DNA of 64,000 bases from Roseburia_C sp900315735 (lineage in GTDB: Bacteria; Bacillota; Clostridia; Lachnospirales; Lachnospiraceae), in NCBI GenBank assembly GCA_052118425.1, contig JBQKHF010000015.1. One strand, given 5' to 3'. The position numbers and the translations under genes were made by a program. The notes beneath the pieces are model-generated. The model was not told the origin of the DNA. It did no database searches and saw only the letters and a program-made list of their open reading frames with translations. Below, piece by piece: positions 58,554 to 64,000 of this stretch (positions within the stretch are counted from its first letter, which is position 1; the number at the start of each line of letters is the position of its first letter).

Positions 58554-59144
58554 ATGAGTGAAGAAAATTTCAACACTGAAAATGTAACGAATGAGCAGAC
58601 TTATAGCCAGCCACAGCAGACCTACAGTCAGCCACAGCAGGCATATGAGCAGCCACAGCAGACATACAGCCAGCCACAGCAGGCATATGAACAGCCACAG
58701 CAGACCTATAGTCAGCCACAGCAGAATTATGACCAGCAGGCATATAATCAGAATCAGCAGTATGCACAGCAGAATTATGGTTACGACCAGTCCCAGCAGG
58801 GATATGGAACTTACCAGCAGCCACAGCAGCAGGCATATGGCAGCTATGATCAGACACAGTACAGCTATAACCAGACCACTTCTTCCGGAAAAGGAATGGC
58901 AATTGCATCTATGGTACTGGGAATTGTATCTATTCCAGCAATCTGTTTCTGGATTGTCGGACTTCCATGTGCTGTTGTTGGATTAATCCTTGGTATTCTT
59001 TATAATAAGAACAATGAGCATTCACCAATGGCAACAGCAGGTATTGTCTGCAGTATTATTACCATTGCCCTTCTTGTACTGGTACTTATCCTGTACATTG
59101 TTGGTGCAGTATCTTTAAGTTCCTGGGCATATAGCTATTATTAA
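58554..59144 (+). CDS. Gln/Tyr-rich DUF4190-like membrane protein
   Basis: The protein has 196 residues. The first 110 residues are almost entirely Gln, Tyr, Ser and Pro, with six or more YSQPQQ/YEQPQQ hexamers, a low-complexity, prion-like composition. The rest (about 115-190) has two membrane helices with GKGMAIASMVLGIVSIP and GLPCAVVGLILGILYNK, a pattern of DUF4190. Its N-terminus is likely cytoplasmic. The ATG at 58554 follows TGGAGGACGC; the upstream open frame has no ribosome site. It is followed after 19 bases by a paralogue. Confidence 0.85.
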   Translation: MSEENFNTENVTNEQTYSQPQQTYSQPQQAYEQPQQTYSQPQQAYEQPQQTYSQPQQNYDQQAYNQNQQYAQQNYGYDQSQQGYGTYQQPQQQAYGSYDQTQYSYNQTTSSGKGMAIASMVLGIVSIPAICFWIVGLPCAVVGLILGILYNKNNEHSPMATAGIVCSIITIALLVLVLILYIVGAVSLSSWAYSYY

Positions 59145-59163
59145 AAGGAATTGGTGAAGCAGA

Positions 59164-59658
59164 ATGTATCCAGATAACAGGAATCCACAGTATGGAAATC
59201 CGTACCCGCCAAGCTATAACCAGAATCCGCAGTATGGGAATCCATATCCACCAAATCAGAATCAGAATCCACAGTATCAGCGGCCGGCAGACAATCGTAA
59301 GAAAGAACCGGGGAATGGTTTTGCAGTTGCATCCATGATACTGGGACTGGTATCGTTGGTATTATTTTGTACCGGAATCAATATTATAACTGCAATTCTG
59401 GCAATTATTTTTGGAATTATACATCTGGTGAAACAAAAACAGAAGTCAGGAATGGCAGTTGCAGGTATTATAACGGCTGTAGTTGGCATACTTGCATTTG
59501 TGACCTATTGGGTGTTGATTATCCATGCAGCAGGTAGGGTTAGTGGACCGGATGATTTCTTAAGGCGTTATGAATATCAGTTTGATGGTGAGATGAAAGC
59601 ACCGGAAGACTATCAGGACTTAGAGGATTATCTGCAGCATAATTACGAGAATTTTTAA
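59164..59658 (+). CDS. DUF4190-like membrane protein, paralogue of the previous gene
   Basis: The protein has 164 residues. A short Asn/Pro/Tyr-rich N-terminus has three copies of NPQYGNPYPP-like units, followed by the same two-helix region as its neighbour (GNGFAVASMILGLVSLV and GIIHLVKQKQKSGMAVAGII), and a 35-residue acidic tail. The tandem pair probably arose by duplication. AGGAATTGGTGAAGCAG precedes the start. Function unknown. Confidence 0.82.
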   Translation: MYPDNRNPQYGNPYPPSYNQNPQYGNPYPPNQNQNPQYQRPADNRKKEPGNGFAVASMILGLVSLVLFCTGINIITAILAIIFGIIHLVKQKQKSGMAVAGIITAVVGILAFVTYWVLIIHAAGRVSGPDDFLRRYEYQFDGEMKAPEDYQDLEDYLQHNYENF

Positions 59659-59670
59659 GAAGCACATAAG

Positions 59671-59705
59671 AAGCATTGAATGGAGAAATCTGTTCAATGC
59701 TTTTC
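59671..59705 (+). terminator. Terminator after the DUF4190-like pair
   Basis: AAGCATTGAA (59671-59680) pairs with TTCAATGCTT (59693-59702), then TTCTT. Confidence 0.8.
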
Positions 59706-59711
59706 TTATAG

Positions 59712-59740
59712 TTGACAACTATATCGAAGTACGATATAGT
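59712..59740 (+). promoter_or_regulatory. Promoter with embedded PadR-type operator
   Basis: TTGACA (59712-59717) and TATAGT (59735-59740) are 17 bases apart. The spacer holds a perfect palindrome CTATATCG (59719-59726), AAGTA, CGATATAG (59732-59739), whose right arm covers the -10. A second, similar GCGATATATCGC lies at 59751-59762. This layout fits autorepression by the PadR-type regulator encoded directly downstream. Confidence 0.75.
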
Positions 59741-59787
59741 ATATAGCAGTGCGATATATCGCAGTAAGGAGTATAAGGAGGAAATGC

Positions 59788-60102
59788 ATGAACCAGCATA
59801 TTAAGAAGGTTTATGTTCCAATGACGGAAACAGCATTTTATATTCTGTTGTGTTTGAAGAAGCCGAATCATGGTTATGGAATTGTTCAGACAGTGGAGAG
59901 ACTGACAGAGGGAGCAATCCGGCTGGCGCCGGGAACTATGTATGGCAGTCTGTCGAAGATGGAAAAGGATGGTCTGATTCAGTTTGTCCGGGAAGAAGAC
60001 AAAAGGAAAATCTATCAGATTACCGAGCTTGGCATGGAAGTGCTGCAAATCGAATTAAAGCGGATTGAGCGGCTGTACCGGATTGCACAGGAGGAAATAT
60101 AA
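59788..60102 (+). CDS. PadR-family transcriptional regulator
   Basis: The protein has 104 residues. The winged-helix core has MTETAFYILLCLKKPNHGYGIV, here in parts AFYILLCL and PNHGYGIV, then APGTMYGSLSKMEKDGLI and KRKIYQITELG. This is the small, PadR-like subtype that controls drug exporters. The ATG at 59788 follows TAAGGAGGAAATGC. It overlaps the next gene by one base (TAATG). Two palindromes at its promoter suggest it represses its own operon, which includes an ABC exporter. Confidence 0.93.
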   Translation: MNQHIKKVYVPMTETAFYILLCLKKPNHGYGIVQTVERLTEGAIRLAPGTMYGSLSKMEKDGLIQFVREEDKRKIYQITELGMEVLQIELKRIERLYRIAQEEI

Positions 60103-60632
60103 TGGAGACAAAGACGGTATTTAAGTATTTTACCATAGTAAATCATGAGAAAGAGGAAGAATATCTTCGCAGCATGCACAAGGATGGCTGGAAGTTTAAG
60201 AAAGTTTCCGGCTTTTGTATGTATCATTTTGAGAAATGCGAACCGGAGGATGTGATTTACCGGCTGGATTATAACCGGGATGGAATTTTGCACAAGTCAG
60301 AATATACGAAGATGTTTGAAGACTGCGGCTGGGAATATCTGCAGGATTATGTGGGGTATAGTTATTTCAGAAAAGCTGCGGCGGAGGCAGATGGCGCAGA
60401 TGAGATTTTCTGTGATGATGATTCTAAGCTTGAGATGTTAAAACGTGTTTTCCGCAGAAGAGTTATTTTGCTGCTTATGATATTCCTGTTCCTGTTGCTG
60501 CCGGGCTTTATAAGGACTCTCTATTGCAGGGAGTATTTTGATACAGTATTAATGGGAATTGTTATGATTATGTATCTTGTGTTGTTTGCGTCCTTTACCT
60601 GTAAATACCGGAAAGTAAAGGGAAAGCACTGA
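60102..60632 (+). CDS. DUF2812 membrane protein
   Basis: The protein has 176 residues. The N-terminal 100 residues match DUF2812 (VFKYFTIVNHEKEEEYLRSMHKDGW in parts: KYFTIVNHEKEEEYL and MHKDGWKF; GWEYLQDYVGYSYFRK). DUF2812 genes usually follow PadR genes, as here. The C-terminus has two membrane helices (about 124-145 and 150-168). It is probably the membrane partner of the PadR-controlled system, perhaps sensing the inducer; that is inference from conserved context. Confidence 0.88.
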   Translation: METKTVFKYFTIVNHEKEEEYLRSMHKDGWKFKKVSGFCMYHFEKCEPEDVIYRLDYNRDGILHKSEYTKMFEDCGWEYLQDYVGYSYFRKAAAEADGADEIFCDDDSKLEMLKRVFRRRVILLLMIFLFLLLPGFIRTLYCREYFDTVLMGIVMIMYLVLFASFTCKYRKVKGKH

Positions 60633-60652
60633 GCAATGTTAAAAAATAGTGC

Positions 60653-60680
60653 TTGACGCGCCAATGCACAAGCGTAATAA
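60653..60680 (+). promoter_or_regulatory. Putative second promoter upstream of the ABC exporter
   Basis: TTGACG (60653-60658) and TAATAA (60675-60680) are 16 bases apart, 41 bases before the ABC gene. The ABC genes may therefore be transcribed both from the PadR promoter and here. Confidence 0.5.
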
Positions 60681-60720
60681 TACAATAGTACAATTAAGAC
60701 AATAACTGAAAGGAGAAGTT

Positions 60721-61497
60721 ATGGAGGAGATTATGAAAGTAAAGGGTCTCAATAAGACCTTTACATTATCCCAGAAACAACAAAAGATTGAGAAAACCAA
60801 TGAGAAGAAGCGAATTGCAGTGCATGATTTATCATTTACTTCTTATCGTGGAGAAGTGTTTGGACTGCTTGGACCAAACGGAGCAGGAAAGACAACAACA
60901 CTTCGTATGTTAGCAACACTGATTAAACCGGATTCCGGAGATGCTATTTTAGATGGCAGCAGTATCGTAAACGCACCGGAAGAGGTACGCGGCAAGATTG
61001 GATTTCTGACCAGTGAACTGAAATTAGAGGGCTTTTTTACACCGAATTATTTATATAATTTCTTTTCTGATTTGTATGGAGTAGAGCCGGCAGTCAGGGA
61101 TGAGAGAAAGAAGAGACTTTTTGACCGATTTGGCATTACACAGTTTGCGGAAGTTAAGGTAAAGGATATGTCTACCGGTATGAAGCAGAAGGTTTCTCTG
61201 GTAATTTCCTTAGTACATGACCCGGAAATCATTATTTTTGACGAACCGACCAACGGACTTGATGTTCTGACAGCCAAAGTAGTAACGGATTTCCTGTTAG
61301 AACTTAAGAAAGAAGGAAAGAGTATTATCGTTTCTACGCATATTTTCAGCCTGATTGAGAAAATCTGTGACAGAGTTGGAATTATCATCAAGGGAGAAAT
61401 GATTATCTGTGATACATTAGAGGCAGTGAAGAATGGCAAATCATTAGAAGACAGATTCTTTGAAATTTATGAAGAAACGGTAGGTGAAGCAGAATGA
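60721..61497 (+). CDS. ABC transporter ATPase (NatA-like)
   Basis: The protein has 258 residues. Walker A is GPNGAGKTTTLRML (near 55), the signature-equivalent is MSTGMKQKVSLVISL, Walker B is IIIFDEPTNGLDVL and the switch region is VSTHIFSLIEKICD. The MSTGMKQK form is typical of NatA-type exporters. A lysine-rich insert of about 15 residues lies near residue 15. GGAGAAGTT precedes the ATG. It pairs with the permease that overlaps its stop. Confidence 0.93.
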   Translation: MEEIMKVKGLNKTFTLSQKQQKIEKTNEKKRIAVHDLSFTSYRGEVFGLLGPNGAGKTTTLRMLATLIKPDSGDAILDGSSIVNAPEEVRGKIGFLTSELKLEGFFTPNYLYNFFSDLYGVEPAVRDERKKRLFDRFGITQFAEVKVKDMSTGMKQKVSLVISLVHDPEIIIFDEPTNGLDVLTAKVVTDFLLELKKEGKSIIVSTHIFSLIEKICDRVGIIIKGEMIICDTLEAVKNGKSLEDRFFEIYEETVGEAE

Positions 61498-62681
61498 AAA
61501 ACAATCTTATGACAATTATAAAGAAAGAACTTGCCCGCTTCTTTGGGGATAAGAGAATGGTATTTACGACTATTTTAATGCCGGGCTTATTGATTTATAT
61601 CATGTACAGCTTCATGGGCAGTGGACTGACCTCCAAATTTGAGGCAGATGAGGATTATACTTACCGTATTTATGCAGAAAATATGCCTTCCACGGTTTCC
61701 TCAATGATAAAAGGCAGTGACATCAACGTAGAATATTTAGACAGAGATGGTGTCAGCGAAGATGATATGAAGCAGGCAGTAACCGATAAAGATGCAGAAC
61801 TTCTGATGGTATTTCCAGAGAATTTTGAAGCGGATGTGCAGGCATATGACAGCATGACAGCAACTACACCGGCTCCGCAGGTAGCCTTATATTATAATTC
61901 TGCAAATACCGAATCAACAGCATGTTACCAGATTATGGCTTCTGTATTAGATGGTTATGAGTCCTCTATGGCAAACAAATTTGATGTTAACAGCGGTGAC
62001 ACAGAATATGACCTTGCCAGCAAAGAAGACAGCACAGGACAGATTTTCTCCATGATGCTTCCAATGCTGCTTATGATATTCCTCTTCTCAGGATGTATGG
62101 CAATCGCACCGGAATCTATTGCAGGTGAGAAGGAAAGAGGAACCATTGCTACCTTATTAGTAACACCGATGAAACGTGGGCAGCTTGCCATGGGAAAAAT
62201 CATCAGCCTTGGTATCATCGGACTTTTGAGTGGAATTTCCAGTTTTGTGGGTACCATGTTATCTCTTCCAAAATTAATGGGAGCAGAATCAGAAGCAATG
62301 GATGCAAGTGTGTACAGTGTGACAGATTATATCCTTTTACTGCTGGTGATTCTTACCACGGTACTGGTGCTGGTTGGTGCATTGGCTGTAATTTCAGCTT
62401 TTGCCAAGACAGTAAAGGAAGCCGGCTCCATGATTATGCCACTGATGGTTGTAGTAATGGTAATCTCAATTACATCCATGCTTGGAAGCGGAGCACCGAA
62501 GGAATTTTACTGGTATCTGATTCCTTTCTATAACAGTGTACAGAGTATGACCGGAATTTTTGATTTCTCCTATAGTGGAATAAATATTGTGGCATGTCTT
62601 GTCAGCAACCTTATTTATACCGGTATTTTATCAACGGTACTGGCAAAAATGTTTGGCAGCGAGAAAATTATGTATTCCTAG
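61494..62681 (+). CDS. ABC-2 type permease (NatB-like)
   Basis: The protein has 395 residues. One N-terminal membrane helix is followed by an external region of about 150 residues, then five helices. ERGTIATLLVTPMKRGQLAMGKI (core TIATLLVTPMKRGQ) is the ABC-2 coupling signature, as in the sodium exporter subunit NatB. It begins by ATGA overlap with the ATPase gene. Relatives export sodium or amphiphilic drugs; the substrate is unknown. PadR control suggests a toxic compound. Confidence 0.92.
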   Translation: MKNNLMTIIKKELARFFGDKRMVFTTILMPGLLIYIMYSFMGSGLTSKFEADEDYTYRIYAENMPSTVSSMIKGSDINVEYLDRDGVSEDDMKQAVTDKDAELLMVFPENFEADVQAYDSMTATTPAPQVALYYNSANTESTACYQIMASVLDGYESSMANKFDVNSGDTEYDLASKEDSTGQIFSMMLPMLLMIFLFSGCMAIAPESIAGEKERGTIATLLVTPMKRGQLAMGKIISLGIIGLLSGISSFVGTMLSLPKLMGAESEAMDASVYSVTDYILLLLVILTTVLVLVGALAVISAFAKTVKEAGSMIMPLMVVVMVISITSMLGSGAPKEFYWYLIPFYNSVQSMTGIFDFSYSGINIVACLVSNLIYTGILSTVLAKMFGSEKIMYS

Positions 62682-62691
62682 AAAAAAATAC

Positions 62692-62720
62692 TAGACAAAT
62701 AGCTTTTATAGGACTAAAAT
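62692..62720 (+). promoter_or_regulatory. Putative promoter of ilvE
   Basis: TAGACA (62692-62697) and TAAAAT (62715-62720) are 17 bases apart. About 80 bases of leader precede the gene; I see no T-box or BCAA leader peptide in it. Confidence 0.5.
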
Positions 62721-62801
62721 AATGAAAAAACATAGAACAATAGAAAGCTATAACACCAGGTTATGACATCTATTTGCGACAAATGAATGGAGGATGTTAT
62801 T

Positions 62802-63827
62802 ATGGAAAAGAAGGACTTAGACTGGTCCAATCTTGGATTCGGTTATGTAAAGACCGACAAGAGATATGTATCAAATTTCAAAAACGGAGCATGGGATGAA
62901 GGAACTTTAACCGATGATGCAAATATTGTATTGAATGAATGTGCGGGCGTATTCCAGTATGCACAGACCGTATTTGAAGGATTGAAAGCATATACAACAG
63001 AGGATGGACATATCGTTACTTTCCGACCTGACTTAAATGCAAGCCGTCTTGCAGATTCTGCACGCAGACTGGAAATGCCGGTATTCCCGGAAGAGCGTTT
63101 TGTAGATGCAGTACAGAAGGTAGTAGAAGCAAATGCAGCATATGTTCCACCATATGGTTCCGGTGCAACACTTTACATCAGACCATACATGATGGGAACA
63201 AATCCTGTAATTGGTGTAAAACCGGCTGATGAATATCAGTTCCGTATGTTCTGTACACCAGTAGGACCGTATTTCAAGGGTGGCGCAAAGCCAATTACAA
63301 TCCGTGTCAGTGATTATGACCGTGCAGCACCTTGCGGAACCGGTAATATCAAAGCTGGTCTGAACTACGCAATGAGTCTTCATGCAATCGTAACTGCACA
63401 TGCAGACGGATTTGATGAGAATATGTACTTAGACCCTAAGACAAGAACCAAGGTAGAAGAGACAGGTGGAGCAAACTTCATCTTTATTACCAAGGATAAC
63501 AAACTGGTTACACCGAAGTCAGATTCTATTCTGCCATCTATTACACGTCGTTCACTGGTATATGTTGCAGAACATTATCTTGGAATGACAGTAGAGCACA
63601 GAGAAGTATACTTCGATGAAGTAAAAGACTTCGCAGAGGCAGGACTTTGCGGAACAGCAGCAGTTATTTCCCCAATCGGAAAGATTGTTGACCACGGCAA
63701 AGAAATCCTGATTCCAAGTGGAATGGAAGAAATGGGACCTGTAACCAAGAAACTTTATGATACTCTGACCGGAATCCAGATGGGACGCATCGAAGCTCCG
63801 GAAGGATGGATTAAGAGAATCCTGTAA
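62802..63827 (+). CDS. ilvE: Branched-chain amino acid aminotransferase
   Basis: The protein has 341 residues, the longer class of BCAT. It has VFQYAQTVFEGLKAY near 49, FRPDLNASRLADSARRLEMP near 74, the PLP lysine in GTGNIKAGLNYAMS (near 186), and EETGGANFIFI, GLCGTAAVISPIG near 285. It interconverts leucine, isoleucine, valine and their keto acids, linking to the liv operon's likely substrates. The ATG at 62802 follows TGGAGGATGTT. A hairpin repeat, a terminator and a group II intron follow. Confidence 0.95.
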   Translation: MEKKDLDWSNLGFGYVKTDKRYVSNFKNGAWDEGTLTDDANIVLNECAGVFQYAQTVFEGLKAYTTEDGHIVTFRPDLNASRLADSARRLEMPVFPEERFVDAVQKVVEANAAYVPPYGSGATLYIRPYMMGTNPVIGVKPADEYQFRMFCTPVGPYFKGGAKPITIRVSDYDRAAPCGTGNIKAGLNYAMSLHAIVTAHADGFDENMYLDPKTRTKVEETGGANFIFITKDNKLVTPKSDSILPSITRRSLVYVAEHYLGMTVEHREVYFDEVKDFAEAGLCGTAAVISPIGKIVDHGKEILIPSGMEEMGPVTKKLYDTLTGIQMGRIEAPEGWIKRIL

Positions 63828-63853
63828 GAAACACGCATTGCGGGTTTCCTACA
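63828..63853. repeat. Short stop-proximal hairpin repeat, third copy
   Basis: GAAAC (63828-63832) pairs with GTTTC (63844-63848), with inner ACGC/GCGG partial pairing. It starts directly after the ilvE stop and resembles 18270-18293. Confidence 0.5.
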
Positions 63854-63860
63854 TAAGCAA

Positions 63861-63893
63861 GAGGCGGTATCCGAAAGGATGCCGCTTCGTTTT
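63861..63893 (+). terminator. ilvE terminator
   Basis: GAGGCGGTATCC pairs with GGATGCCGCTT, with a GAAA-type loop, followed by CGTTTT. Confidence 0.85.
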
Positions 63894-63897
63894 GGTT

Positions 63898-64000
63898 TGC
63901 GCGCCATGGGCGCGCTCTAACAGGTGAAAGTCCCGAACACGCCCAGATAGTGGGAAGTGTATAGCTGAACAGCAAGGGTGTCCATCGTGAGATGGAATCT
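63898..64000 (+). mobile_element. 5' end of a group II intron (cut by window edge)
   Basis: The sequence opens with the palindromic GCGCGCC/GGCGCGC and continues CTAACAGGTGAAAGTC and TGTATAGCTGAACAGCAAGG, then GTGTCCATCGTGAGATGG. These match the 5' domain I of bacterial group II introns as I know them (the AGGTGAAAGTCC and GTGTCCATCG-GAGATGGAATCT wording). A reverse transcriptase/maturase gene is expected beyond the right edge. It starts within about 10 bases after the ilvE terminator, the known target preference of class C introns. The exact first base is uncertain. Confidence 0.78.

Noticed and set aside
58600..58880. Regular CAGCCACAGCAG-type DNA repeats as a CRISPR-like array
   Set aside because: They are coding Gln/Pro/Tyr hexamers in a well-supported gene, with no unique spacers.
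62682..62801. A possible T-box or leader peptide before ilvE
   Set aside because: The leader is short and lacks the T-box sequence and any run of Leu, Ile or Val codons.

Overview
The window looks like chromosomal DNA of a spore-forming, Gram-positive anaerobe of the class Clostridia, most likely the family Lachnospiraceae. The reasons are an alpha/beta-type small acid-soluble spore protein (33894-34109), a complete dlt operon for teichoic acid D-alanylation, a MecA adaptor next to ClpX/ClpP genes, a butyrate-type crotonase, strong AGGAGG ribosome sites, moderate-to-low GC, and tRNA genes without encoded CCA ends. The genus is an inference I cannot settle.

Layout. 1-6324: the tail of an unknown gene, a large hairpin repeat, an Asn-rich small protein with a hairpin leader, a rhodanese, then a tight operon (THUMP RNA methyltransferase, exported papain-like protease, exported amidase, RdgB, YfcE-type phosphoesterase). 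6380-7068: one consensus promoter drives six tRNA genes (Pro, Gly, Arg, His, Gln, Lys). 7047-10905: a 3.8-kb integrated element sits in the 3' end of tRNA-Lys. It has perfect 24-bp direct repeats at its ends, a tyrosine integrase, matching integrase arm-type repeats near both ends, an oriT-like GC-rich segment and a single cargo lipoprotein. 11156-18254: a PPOX protein, then a two-component system coupled to an ABC exporter, then an ECF sigma/membrane anti-sigma pair. 18345-23317: tRNA-Leu, a small EDD/DAK-like protein, and dltA-B-C-D followed by an unlisted 49-residue dltX overlapping dltD. 23532-28868: livK-H-M-G-F with an attenuator after livK, and a cytidylate-kinase-like gene. 28997-31024: ktrB-ktrA on the minus strand. 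31327-34109: small and hypothetical genes and the spore protein. 34355-44107: tig-clpP-clpX-lon-engB run on into a zinc ABC transporter (znuA-C-B type) and a lipoprotein. 44013-48603: DNA polymerase IV, MecA, a hypothetical gene, ProC and crotonase. 48727-49275: a 537-bp foldback element. 49296-54367: an aminotransferase, a second smaller foldback, MutY, UDP-galactopyranose mutase and a GT2 glycosyltransferase. 54571-63827: a FapA-type protein with nine N-terminal repeats, nicotinate phosphoribosyltransferase, two Gln/Tyr-rich DUF4190-like proteins, a PadR-controlled ABC exporter operon and IlvE. 63898-64000: the 5' end of a group II intron just past the ilvE terminator.

Cell-envelope functions recur: Dlt proteins, amidase, antimicrobial-peptide-type sensing and export modules, several lipoproteins, and Glf with its glycosyltransferase. 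They are joined by the proteostasis block (Tig, ClpXP, Lon, MecA). Nothing here is a clearly new defence or biosynthetic system. The most unusual material is the minimal tRNA-Lys element, the large foldback sequence, the relocated dltX and the repeat-bearing FapA protein.
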